A stretch of DNA of 60,676 nt from Prevotella sp. UBA2711 (GTDB lineage Bacteria > Bacteroidota > Bacteroidia > Bacteroidales > Bacteroidaceae): the NCBI GenBank assembly GCA_002354095.1, contig DEKX01000045.1:56469-117144 (forward strand), given 5' to 3'. Below, in pieces: positions 8,585 through 15,964 of this stretch. Positions within the stretch are counted from its first letter, which is position 1. Each line of letters opens with the position of its first letter. The position numbers were made by a program, and so were the translations under genes. The notes beneath the pieces were generated by a model. The model was not told where the DNA came from. It did no database searches and worked only from the letters and a program-made list of their open reading frames with translations.

Positions 8585-9901
8585 CTAAAGACATTTTTTC
8601 AGGTAGTCACCAACTAAGTAACTGCTACCTCCAATGAATATGAAATCCTGAGGTGATGCAGCTTTGGCAGCAGCTCTATATGCTTCAACTACAGAAGGAT
8701 AGCTCTCACCCATCAAACCGTGTTGGGCTGCCAAAGTCTTGACAACAGCTGCCTGAATGGCTCTTTTTGTTGATGCCTGGGTAAAATAGTAAATAGCGTC
8801 TTTGGGTAGCATGTCCAACACATGCTCAACGTCTTTATCGCTTACCATTCCAAAAATGATGTGGCGTTTCTGGCATTCCACACTCAGAATCTGTTGTGAC
8901 AGATAGATCCATCCACCTACATTATGTCCCGTATCGCAAACGGTATAGGGAGTTCGCTTGATAACTTGCCAGCGACCCATCAGTCCTGTCAGACTACACA
9001 CATGATTAATGGCATAGGATAATTCTTTCAGGTAGGATTGGCGACTCTCGCGTGAAGTACACTTTGAGAGGAATCCCTGCTCTGCCAACACTTTCAGAAC
9101 CGCCATGACCGTGTTCATATTCTTCTTTTGGTAGATACCGCCCAAGTCGCCTTCGATAGTATCCCAGTGTTCAGTGACATATTGCATGTGCCCATCCGGC
9201 AGTGTAGTTGCCTCAAGGATTTCAGGTTGATCCTCAGCAAAAATGATTTTGCTTCCCGTTTCTTGAGCTTTTGTTTCAAACACAGGACGTGTTTCCTCAT
9301 TACTTTCTCCAATGACTACAGGCACATTGGGCTTGATAATACCAGCCTTCTCTGAGGCAATCTTAGCCAACGTATCACCTAAGAATTGCGTATGGTCAAA
9401 ACTGATGTTGGTAATGACAGACACAATCGGGGTAATGATGTTTGTACAATCCAATCTACCACCGAGTCCTACTTCCACCACAGCAACATCAACACCCCTG
9501 TCAGCAAAATATTTGAAGGCCAGGGCAGTGGTGACTTCAAAGAACGAGGGTGACAAGGGTTCGAAGAATGAACGTTCATCCTCTACAAATCTGACAACCT
9601 CTTCCTCTGGAATCATTTCACCGTTCACCTTGATACGCTCACGGAAATCAACCAGGTGGGGTGAAGTATAGAGACCTACTTTATATCCACATTTTTGCAG
9701 GAATGCAGCCAGTGTATGCGATACGGAACCTTTGCCGTTTGTACCTGCTACGTGGATGGAGGCAAATCGTGTGTGGGGATGACCGAAATGCTCATCCAAT
9801 GCCATCGTATTGCTCAGTCCCTCTTTGTAGCCAGCTGCTCCCTGTCTTTCAAACATGGGTATCTGGTTGTATAGGTATTCGCAGGTCTCTTGGTAGTTCA
9901 T
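8585..9901 (-). CDS. folC: Folylpolyglutamate synthase / dihydrofolate synthase
   Basis: 438 aa Mur-ligase-family enzyme that adds glutamate to dihydropteroate and to folates. The ATP loop HVAGTNGKGSVSHTLA (about 50-65), the SPHLVDFRERIKVNG segment (about 80-95), the VEVGLGGRLDCTN motif (about 140) and the downstream SFDHTQFLG His region are all diagnostic. It starts 3 nt after the dnaJ stop, so grpE, dnaJ and folC are probably one transcript. The C-terminal ligase domain is complete and ends in GGSSYLVGDYLKK. Confidence 0.94.
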   Translation of the reverse strand: MNYQETCEYLYNQIPMFERQGAAGYKEGLSNTMALDEHFGHPHTRFASIHVAGTNGKGSVSHTLAAFLQKCGYKVGLYTSPHLVDFRERIKVNGEMIPEEEVVRFVEDERSFFEPLSPSFFEVTTALAFKYFADRGVDVAVVEVGLGGRLDCTNIITPIVSVITNISFDHTQFLGDTLAKIASEKAGIIKPNVPVVIGESNEETRPVFETKAQETGSKIIFAEDQPEILEATTLPDGHMQYVTEHWDTIEGDLGGIYQKKNMNTVMAVLKVLAEQGFLSKCTSRESRQSYLKELSYAINHVCSLTGLMGRWQVIKRTPYTVCDTGHNVGGWIYLSQQILSVECQKRHIIFGMVSDKDVEHVLDMLPKDAIYYFTQASTKRAIQAAVVKTLAAQHGLMGESYPSVVEAYRAAAKAASPQDFIFIGGSSYLVGDYLKKCL

Positions 9902-9904
9902 TGC

Positions 9905-11068
9905 TTAACTGAAATAGTTCTTGAAACGTTGGAAGATGGAACGCTTAGTGGCTGCATCGCCCTGGAAATTGTCACTATGCCTGAATTTCTCGATAGCTTC
10001 CTTCTCCTCGCGATTCAATGTCTTTGGAATATATACACTGACATTAACCACCAAATCACCATTGCCGCGACCATAACCCTGTACGGCAGGCAGTCCCTTG
10101 CCACGCAAGCGGAGCGTTTTGCCAGGTTGTGTTCCCGGTTCCATCTTTACACGCAGTTTGGTACCCTGAATGGTAGGAATCTCTACATCGCCACCCAGTG
10201 CTGCTGTTGGGAAATCGAGCAACAGGTTATATATCAGGTCGTTTTCGTCACGAATGAAGCGCTCGTCCTCAATCTCCTCAACAAACACCTGAATATCACC
10301 ATTGCCCCCCTTGTTATGACCCGCATTTCCCTTACCAGGTACATTAACAATCATACCTTCGGCTACACCGGCAGGAATCTTGATTTCTACGACCTCTTCA
10401 CCTTTCTCAACACCTGTACCGCCACATTGGTGACACTTGTTCTTAATTACTTGTCCAGAACCGTTACAGGTAGGACAGGTTCCTTGTGTCTGCATCATGC
10501 CGAGGAAACTCTGTGTGGTATGTGTAATCACACCACTTCCATGACATGTCGGACAGGTTTCCGTACCACTTCCGTCTTCTGCACCAGTACCCTTACAATG
10601 CGAGCAAGGTACGTCCTTGCGGACTTTGAATTTCTTGGTCACGCCTGTAGCAATCTCTTCCAGCGACAAGCGGACTTTCAGTCGCAGGTCACTGCCACGA
10701 TGCTTCTGCGGTCCACGACGTCCACCGCCTCCAAAGCCGCCGAATCCGGCACGTCCACCGAATATATCGCCGAACATCGAGAAGATGTCGTCCATGTTCA
10801 TGGATGCGCCGCCGAAACCGCTGAAGTCGAAACCGCCACCTCCTGGAGTATTAAAACCAAACTGGTCGTACTGCTGACGTTTCTTGGGGTCATGCAATAC
10901 GTCGTATGCCTCGGCAGCCTCCTTGAATTTCTCTTCGGCTTCCTTGTCACCCGGATTTCTGTCTGGGTGATATTTAATGGCGATGGTGCGATACGCCTTC
11001 TTTATTTCATCTTCTGTGGCGTTCTTTCCAACGCCAAGCACCTCATAGTAGTCTCTTTTTTGTGCCAT
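9905..11068 (-). CDS. dnaJ: Chaperone DnaJ (Hsp40)
   Basis: 387 aa type I J-protein, cochaperone that stimulates DnaK ATP hydrolysis and delivers clients. Order of parts: J-domain (residues 1-70) with HPDRNPG; a Gly/Phe-rich linker; a zinc domain with four CxxCxGxG-type repeats (CSHCKGTG, CPTCHGSG, CPTCNGSG, CHQCGGTG); and two C-terminal substrate domains. It lies 1 nt downstream of grpE, a standard heat-shock pair. dnaK is not in the window. Confidence 0.97.
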   Translation of the reverse strand: MAQKRDYYEVLGVGKNATEDEIKKAYRTIAIKYHPDRNPGDKEAEEKFKEAAEAYDVLHDPKKRQQYDQFGFNTPGGGGFDFSGFGGASMNMDDIFSMFGDIFGGRAGFGGFGGGGRRGPQKHRGSDLRLKVRLSLEEIATGVTKKFKVRKDVPCSHCKGTGAEDGSGTETCPTCHGSGVITHTTQSFLGMMQTQGTCPTCNGSGQVIKNKCHQCGGTGVEKGEEVVEIKIPAGVAEGMIVNVPGKGNAGHNKGGNGDIQVFVEEIEDERFIRDENDLIYNLLLDFPTAALGGDVEIPTIQGTKLRVKMEPGTQPGKTLRLRGKGLPAVQGYGRGNGDLVVNVSVYIPKTLNREEKEAIEKFRHSDNFQGDAATKRSIFQRFKNYFS

Positions 11069-11069
11069 A

Positions 11070-11708
11070 TTATTGTCCTACTGCCACTTTTGCGTGGCGA
11101 ATTACTTTATCGTTTAGCTGATAACCACTCTGCAAACAGTCAATTACCTTGCCCTTCTTGTCGTCTCCCATTCCAGGAACCATAGCCACGGCCTCATGCA
11201 CATCAGTATTGAAGTCTGCATTCTCAGTTTCTATCTTCTTCACGCCCAGACTCTCCAGTGCTTTCATGAACTTATGGTAAATCAGTTCCATACCTTCACG
11301 CAACACCTGTGGGTCGTCGGTCTTTTCACCATTTTCCATAGCGCGCTCCATGTCGTCAATGACGGGTAGGATAGCACTCACGGCTTTCTCACCACCGTTC
11401 AGAATCAGTTCAGCCTTCTCCTTCAGCGTACGTTTGCGATAATTATCAAACTCAGCTGTCTTATAGAGCATCTGGGTCTTTAGTGATTCTATTTCAGCCA
11501 AAGCAGCCTCCAGAGGGTCTTGTTCCTCGGGGGACTCTGAATTTTCTGAGTTCTGTGAGTCCTCTGAATTTTCTGAGTTCTGTGAGTCCTCTGAATTTTC
11601 TGAGTTCTCTGAATGCTCTTGGTTATTCTCAACTGTTGTTTCTTCTTCCTTCAGAGTCTCTTCCTCTTCCGGATTCATTTTTTTTTCTTCTTCTTTCATA
11701 GCGATCAT
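11070..11708 (-). CDS. grpE: Nucleotide exchange factor GrpE
   Basis: 212 aa. GrpE releases ADP from DnaK. The conserved part starts near residue 80 (LKTQMLYKTAEFDNYRKR) and runs through the four-helix region to the C-terminal beta domain (GYQLNDKVIRHAKVAVGQ). The first 75 residues are highly acidic and low in complexity, with a 9-residue tandem repeat of the type SENSEDSQN. The first ATG (11708) is taken; Met4 is a possible alternative. Located directly upstream of dnaJ. Confidence 0.93.
   Translation of the reverse strand: MIAMKEEEKKMNPEEEETLKEEETTVENNQEHSENSENSEDSQNSENSEDSQNSENSESPEEQDPLEAALAEIESLKTQMLYKTAEFDNYRKRTLKEKAELILNGGEKAVSAILPVIDDMERAMENGEKTDDPQVLREGMELIYHKFMKALESLGVKKIETENADFNTDVHEAVAMVPGMGDDKKGKVIDCLQSGYQLNDKVIRHAKVAVGQ
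11536..11613. repeat. 27-bp tandem repeat inside grpE
   Basis: Two exact 27-bp units (11536-11562 and 11563-11589) and most of a third, all in frame with grpE, encode Ser/Glu/Asn/Asp-rich 9-residue blocks in the disordered N-terminus. A multiple of three keeps the frame open if copy number changes. Confidence 0.9.
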
Positions 11709-11759
11709 TATTTTATGAGGTCAATAGCAAAATCCGTGCCACTTTTAATCTTTCATCAC

Positions 11760-13373
11760 TTAACTATACATCTCAGCCTTCTTTTCCTTGATAGCCTCGT
11801 CGTAGATGTAATCATCATAGGACATCAGTTTGTCAATCGTCCCTTTAGGTGTCAGTTCGATGATGCGGTCTGCCACCGTGTTGATGAACTCATGGTCGTG
11901 CGAAGCAAACAGGATGTTTCCTTTAAATGAAATCAGATTATTGTTGAAAGCCTGAATTGATTCCAAGTCCAAGTGGTTGGTAGGAGTATCCAGAATCAGG
12001 CAGTTCGCATTTTTCAATTGCATACGGGCAATCATACAACGCATCTTCTCACCTCCTGACAGCACATTGACATGCTTCAGCACATCCTCTTCCTTGAAGA
12101 GCATACGTCCAAGGAACGACTTCATCATCACCTCGTTGCCTGTACCATATTGCGACAGCCAGTCAACCAGATTCAAATCCGACTGGAAGAATTCAGTATT
12201 GTCGAGTGGCAGATAGGCGGTGGTAATAGTCACACCCCATTTATAAGTACCAGCCTGAGCCTCACGATTACCATTGATAATCTCGAAGAGGGCTGTCATG
12301 GCCTTGGGGTTATGCGAAAGGAATACAGTCTTCTGACCCTTCTCAATGGTGAAGTTTACATGGTCGAAGAGCACTGTTCCGTCATTATCTACAGCCTTCA
12401 GTCCTTCTACTTCCAATATCTGTGTGCCAGGTTCGCGCTCCATTGAGAAAATGATACCGGGATATTTACGTGTAGAGGGAGTGATTTCCTCTACATTCAG
12501 CTTCTCCAGCATCTTCTTGCGCGAAGTGGTTTGTTTCGATTTTGCCACATTGGCAGAGAATCGGCGGATGAATTCCTCCAACTGCTTACGCTTCTCTTCA
12601 GCCTTCATCTTCTGGTTCTGCTGCTGGCGCAGTGCCAATTGTGACGATTCGTACCAGAACGAGTAGTTACCTGAGAACAGCGTCACCTTGCCAAAGTCAA
12701 TATCTACGGTCTGCGTAGAGACAGCATCCAGGAAGTGACGGTCGTGGCTGACTACCAGCACACACTGTTCCAGATTAGAGAGATATTCCTCCAACCACTG
12801 AACGGTATCCAAGTCCAAGTCGTTGGTAGGCTCGTCCAATAGCAGGTTGTCGGGATGACCGAACAGAGCCTTTGCCAACATCACGCGTACTTTCTCGTTA
12901 TTCGAAATCTCAGCCATCTGCTTATAATGCTGACCTTCAGGTACGCCTAAGTTCTGCAACAGTTGGGCGGCTTCACTCTCAGCTTCCCATCCGTTCATCT
13001 CTGCAAAAGCCATTTCCAGTTCTGCAGCACGATTACCATCTTCCTCTGTCATTTCGTCCTTGGCATACAGTGCTTCGCGCTCCTTCATATTCTTCCATAA
13101 CGGCTGGTGACCCATCAGCACGGTATCCATCACTGAATACTCATCATATTTGAAGTGGTCCTGTTCCAACACCGACAGGCGTTCGCCAGGAGCCAATTCA
13201 ATGGTACCCTTGTTAGGTTCCAACTCGCCGCTGATAGCACGGAGTAGGGTAGATTTGCCAGCGCCATTCGCACCGATAATACCATAAATGTTTCCACTGG
13301 TAAATTTCAGGTTAACGTCCTTGTAAAGTGTCTTCTTGCCAAACTGAATGGCCAGATTTGTTACTGTTATCAT
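11760..13373 (-). CDS. ABC-F family ATPase, YbiT-like, with a degenerate second ATP site
   Basis: 537 aa soluble protein with two ABC domains and no membrane part; ABC-F proteins act on the ribosome. Overall sequence follows E. coli YbiT. Domain 1 has an intact Walker A (GANGAGKS, 34-41) and Walker B with catalytic E181, but its signature reads ISNNEK (156-161) where LSGGE is expected. Domain 2 keeps the signature (LSGGEK, 438-443), but its Walker A position (353-361) reads SHNPKAMTA, without the Lys, and the catalytic Glu is T463 (LDTPTNHLD). One composite site is thus intact and the other appears dead. The interdomain linker (about 240-300) is basic and helical. Own promoter at 13409-13417. 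Confidence 0.92.
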   Translation of the reverse strand: MITVTNLAIQFGKKTLYKDVNLKFTSGNIYGIIGANGAGKSTLLRAISGELEPNKGTIELAPGERLSVLEQDHFKYDEYSVMDTVLMGHQPLWKNMKEREALYAKDEMTEEDGNRAAELEMAFAEMNGWEAESEAAQLLQNLGVPEGQHYKQMAEISNNEKVRVMLAKALFGHPDNLLLDEPTNDLDLDTVQWLEEYLSNLEQCVLVVSHDRHFLDAVSTQTVDIDFGKVTLFSGNYSFWYESSQLALRQQQNQKMKAEEKRKQLEEFIRRFSANVAKSKQTTSRKKMLEKLNVEEITPSTRKYPGIIFSMEREPGTQILEVEGLKAVDNDGTVLFDHVNFTIEKGQKTVFLSHNPKAMTALFEIINGNREAQAGTYKWGVTITTAYLPLDNTEFFQSDLNLVDWLSQYGTGNEVMMKSFLGRMLFKEEDVLKHVNVLSGGEKMRCMIARMQLKNANCLILDTPTNHLDLESIQAFNNNLISFKGNILFASHDHEFINTVADRIIELTPKGTIDKLMSYDDYIYDEAIKEKKAEMYS

Positions 13374-13408
13374 ATCTTCTTTATACCTTATTATATATTA
13401 AAACGGCT

Positions 13409-13417
13409 GCAAAGTTA
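13409..13417 (-). promoter_or_regulatory. -7 promoter element of the ABC-F gene
   Basis: The minus strand reads TAACTTTGC, a full match to TAnnTTTG followed by C, 36 nt upstream of the ATG at 13373. Confidence 0.65.
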
Positions 13418-13470
13418 CTATAAATAGGATGAATAACCAAATTTATTCTGAGTTTTCTTTAATAAATGGC

Positions 13471-13501
13471 TTGTGATATAAATCTTTCTTATTACCTTTG
13501 C
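13471..13501 (+). promoter_or_regulatory. Promoter of the GNAT gene
   Basis: TTG at 13471-13473, a 19-bp spacer and TACCTTTGC at 13493-13501: a full Bacteroidota -33/-7 pair. It leaves a leader of about 20 nt before the ATG at 13527. Confidence 0.7.
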
Positions 13502-13526
13502 ATCATCAAACAAAACAAAGTTATAA

Positions 13527-13988
13527 ATGGTTAGAAAAGCAAACAAGAACGATGTTTCGGACATCATGAACCTGCTCTTTCAGGTTGATGCCGTTCATCA
13601 CGACATACGCCCTGATCTGTTTAAGGGCAATACCGCCAAATACACAGAGCAGGAACTGGTAGAAATACTCCAAGATGACCAGAAACCCATCTTTGTCTAT
13701 GACGACGGGCAAATTTTAGGTCACGCCTTTTGTCAGGTTAGTGAGTATAAAGACCATCGGCTGATGCAGGATATCAAGACGCTTTATATCGACGACATTT
13801 GCGTCAATGAGCAGTCACGGGGCCAGCACATTGGCAAGTCGCTCTACGAGCATGTCCGCGACTATGCCCGTTCTATCGGTTGCTACAACATCACCCTGAA
13901 TGTCTGGGAGGGCAATGAATCCGCATACCAGTTCTACAAGAACATGGGTATGCGGATTCAGAAAACAGGTATGGAAACTATTTTGTAG
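13527..13988 (+). CDS. GNAT-family N-acetyltransferase
   Basis: 153 aa single-domain acetyltransferase. The acetyl-CoA pyrophosphate loop is visible as QSRGQHIGKSLYEHV (about 99-113), preceded by the beta-4 strand IDDICV and followed by LNVWEGNESAYQFYKNMGM, the classic C-terminal part of the fold. The acetyl acceptor (protein N-terminus, amino acid, antibiotic or other amine) cannot be told from sequence. It stands alone, with its own promoter, at the left border of an accessory strip. Confidence 0.85.
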   Translation: MVRKANKNDVSDIMNLLFQVDAVHHDIRPDLFKGNTAKYTEQELVEILQDDQKPIFVYDDGQILGHAFCQVSEYKDHRLMQDIKTLYIDDICVNEQSRGQHIGKSLYEHVRDYARSIGCYNITLNVWEGNESAYQFYKNMGMRIQKTGMETIL

Positions 13989-14063
13989 TAAAAGTTCTTG
14001 TTGTTTCAAAAGTAATCTTTACAGGCAATAACTGTCACAAATCCATAAATCCATAACAATAAG

Positions 14064-14207
14064 ATGAAAACAAACAAGACAAAAGAGAAGTACGTGAAGC
14101 CCTCGGTGAGGGTCGTCGAACTGCACAGTCGCACGACGCTGCTATAGGCCAGCGCGACGGGTACAAACTCAAGCATGAACGTAATATACGAGGAGGAGGA
14201 CATCTAA
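14064..14207 (+). pseudogene. Small conserved ORF interrupted by an in-frame amber codon
   Basis: Reading from the ATG at 14064, 27 codons (KYVKPSVRVVELHSRTTLL) are followed by TAG at 14145-14147, and then the same frame stays open for 19 more codons (ASATGTNSSM...EEEDI) to TAA at 14205. Bacteroidota often have a 40-50 residue protein of the form YxKPxxRVVEL...LLxGS just ahead of fimbrillin-like lipoprotein genes. Here the residue at the stop would be expected to be Gln (CAG to TAG, one base). The strong AGGAGGAGGA at 14190-14200 inside the second half serves as ribosome site for the next gene. Either a recent nonsense mutation, a 27-residue peptide, or readthrough. Confidence 0.6.
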
Positions 14208-14208
14208 G

Positions 14209-15588
14209 ATGATGAAACGGACGATAATAGCGGGCTGGCTGGTCGTGGCCGCAGCCCTGATGATGGGGATGACCGCGTGCTCGAATGACGACAACATGAC
14301 GGAGGAACCGACGGTGCCGACGACGGCGATGCAGGGCGTGCAGGTGACCGTGAGCGCGGGACTCGACAACGGCGACGGGGCGACAATGCGGGCTGACGTG
14401 ACCGAGGCCGTCGTGGAAGGCAAGACGCAGCGCACGCTGAAGTTCACCAAGGGCGACAGGCTGTACATCTGGCGATACATCAGCGGTAATTATCTGAGTG
14501 GCATCCTCACGATGGACGATGAGCCGACAGCCGACGGACTGGGTGCCACGTTCAGCGGCACGCTCAAGGCGTACGATGGCTACGGCCACGAAATCACTGA
14601 CTACAACTACACTTCGCTCGGCAGCGACCCGCTCACCGGCAGCACGGCTATTCTCATTCCGTCGGGAGCGGCAGCGGGATGCTTCTACGAAGCAAACCAT
14701 TTGGGCGTTCCTTTCGTAGAGCAGTACAGCCTGGCCGCCGACGTGAACACGCTGATGAAGACGGTGCTCTATGTCGCTGGCACGTACAATGACGGCTCGG
14801 GCTACACGCTGACCAAGCAGAAGCCCATTCTGAACTGCAACCTCGGCGGACTCAAGGCGGGCACCACATACAGCGTCACGCTGGGATACGCATCGAACCA
14901 GTCTTTTTATGAGTCCGGACTGATGGATGGACTTGACTACACGCCGACGGTCACCGCCGACAATGAGAGCAAAGTCCACTTTGCCATCAGCGGAGTACAC
15001 GATAGATTAGGCTGGTACCGTTACTGGTTCCTCCGGCTCGTCGGCGGCGGAAACACCTACGACTACATCATCGGCCAGAAGCAGTTTGAAGCGAAGGTGT
15101 ACAACATGACGCGGGCGGCGCCACAAAACCTTTATAATCAAGCCGGCTCGACGACGGGTATCACGTCGTTAACTGGCTACGACGAATCGACATGGAGCCA
15201 GCAGAGCTACTACGGTCTCTGCAAGTTCAGTTGCAGCCTCACGGGTGGCTCCGGTCAGGAATCCATCTCCGGCGCGGAATTCTCGCCCGTCACTGTCACC
15301 GTCGACGGTCAGACCTATACCCTCAGCTCAGACCATCTGGCCGATATGCAGCCTGCCACTGGCGGTCCAAGCTACCGCGGCTTCAAGAGCAGCGACGTCA
15401 TCTACATGGTCATGCTGCCCGTAAGCACCTGCCAGACGGTTACGTTCAGCACCACGGTGCAGAAATACAATTCCTCGACACATTCCTACGACAACATCAC
15501 CTACAGCGGCACCGTCGAATCGTTCAGCATCACGGGCGGCGAGGTCATAAACCTCGGCACGATCGAACTGGTGAAGACTACAAATTAA
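14209..15588 (+). CDS. Fimbrillin-like surface lipoprotein
   Basis: 459 aa. The signal peptide runs to the lipobox MTAC (Cys near residue 25), followed by SNDDN, the usual Bacteroidota lipoprotein export spacer. The mature part is Thr/Gly/Ser-rich, beta-type, with LKFTKGDRLYIW near 90 and an MTRAA stretch near residue 300, as in fimbrillin-family (Mfa-like) proteins of Prevotella and Bacteroides. No enzyme motif is seen. It probably forms a surface appendage or adhesin subunit. The gene is much richer in G+C than its neighbours (42 of 60 bases in 14341-14400), which suggests transfer. Two tandem ATGs follow a strong purine-rich ribosome site. Family placement is moderate. Confidence 0.6.
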   Translation: MMKRTIIAGWLVVAAALMMGMTACSNDDNMTEEPTVPTTAMQGVQVTVSAGLDNGDGATMRADVTEAVVEGKTQRTLKFTKGDRLYIWRYISGNYLSGILTMDDEPTADGLGATFSGTLKAYDGYGHEITDYNYTSLGSDPLTGSTAILIPSGAAAGCFYEANHLGVPFVEQYSLAADVNTLMKTVLYVAGTYNDGSGYTLTKQKPILNCNLGGLKAGTTYSVTLGYASNQSFYESGLMDGLDYTPTVTADNESKVHFAISGVHDRLGWYRYWFLRLVGGGNTYDYIIGQKQFEAKVYNMTRAAPQNLYNQAGSTTGITSLTGYDESTWSQQSYYGLCKFSCSLTGGSGQESISGAEFSPVTVTVDGQTYTLSSDHLADMQPATGGPSYRGFKSSDVIYMVMLPVSTCQTVTFSTTVQKYNSSTHSYDNITYSGTVESFSITGGEVINLGTIELVKTTN

Positions 15589-15621
15589 AACAACTATAAA
15601 TGTCTAACAATTAAACAGAAG

Positions 15622-15655
15622 TAGCGACGTTCTAATACAGAGCGTCGCTATTTTT
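15622..15655 (+). terminator. Terminator after the fimbrillin-like gene
   Basis: A 12-bp stem (15622-15633 with 15639-15650, one G-U pair, loop AATAC) begins TAGCGACG, closes CGTCGCTA and is followed by TTTTT at 15651-15655, 34 bp after the stop codon. Confidence 0.85.
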
Positions 15656-15661
15656 GGAGCA

Positions 15662-15733
15662 CAGGGGACTGGTACTGAAGTGAACCTTTCAGTTGTGTCC
15701 AACTTTCTGGGTTCACTTCATACCCTGTCCCCA
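15662..15733. repeat. Long imperfect palindrome with IS3-like ends
   Basis: The arms 15664-15687 and 15709-15732 are complementary apart from a few bases (GGGGACTGGTA / TACCCTGTCCCC outside, TGAAGTGAACC / GGTTCACTTCA inside). The inner segment ending AAAGTTGGACA on the reverse strand resembles the terminal repeats of IS3-family elements. It encodes nothing and lies between the lipoprotein terminator and the transposase promoter. It may be a MITE-like remnant or a REP-type substrate. Confidence 0.55.
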
Positions 15734-15825
15734 CGACTGTGAAGCGGAAGCGGCCTGATAACCTGATAACCTGACGAAACTGAAGCTTGCGAAAGTTGAA
15801 GTTATAAAAAAATAATAGCCTTCCC

Positions 15826-15858
15826 TTTGGTGTTTCGCCCGATTTGTATTACCTTTGC
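15826..15858 (+). promoter_or_regulatory. Promoter upstream of the REP-associated transposase
   Basis: TTTG at 15826-15829, a 20-bp spacer and TACCTTTGC at 15850-15858. The predicted transcript starts near 15865, where a 30-codon ORF (15866-15958) precedes the transposase ATG at 15965. Confidence 0.65.
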
Positions 15859-15865
15859 AGACAAT

Positions 15866-15958
15866 ATGTTGACAAAGACAACGGACATGAAGGACATTTC
15901 ATTCACGAGCATCAAGCGAGTGGGGGGCTGGATGGGGGATTGTAGTAGCAATAGATGA
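15866..15958 (+). CDS. Possible 30-residue leader ORF
   Basis: The ORF MLTKTTDMKDISFTSIKRV... opens about 8 nt after a good -7 element, so it would be the first start codon on the transcript, and it ends 6 nt before the transposase ATG. No homologue is recognised. It may be a translated leader, or mere untranslated region. Confidence 0.25.
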   Translation: MLTKTTDMKDISFTSIKRVGGWMGDCSSNR

Positions 15959-15964
15959 AGAGGC

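Noticed and set aside
8540..8590. Terminator after folC
   Set aside because: Only a weak 5-bp stem near the T-run; read-through from folC into galM cannot be excluded, so no terminator is called.
9890..11185. Plus-strand 431-codon frame
   Set aside because: Fully antisense to dnaJ and grpE, with composition (Thr, Cys, Leu) of an out-of-frame shadow and no recognisable motif; dnaJ on the minus strand is certain.
14035..15000. Minus-strand 321-codon Arg/His-rich frame
   Set aside because: Antisense to the fimbrillin-like gene; GC-rich sequence leaves few stops, so long shadow frames are expected. No promoter or family feature.
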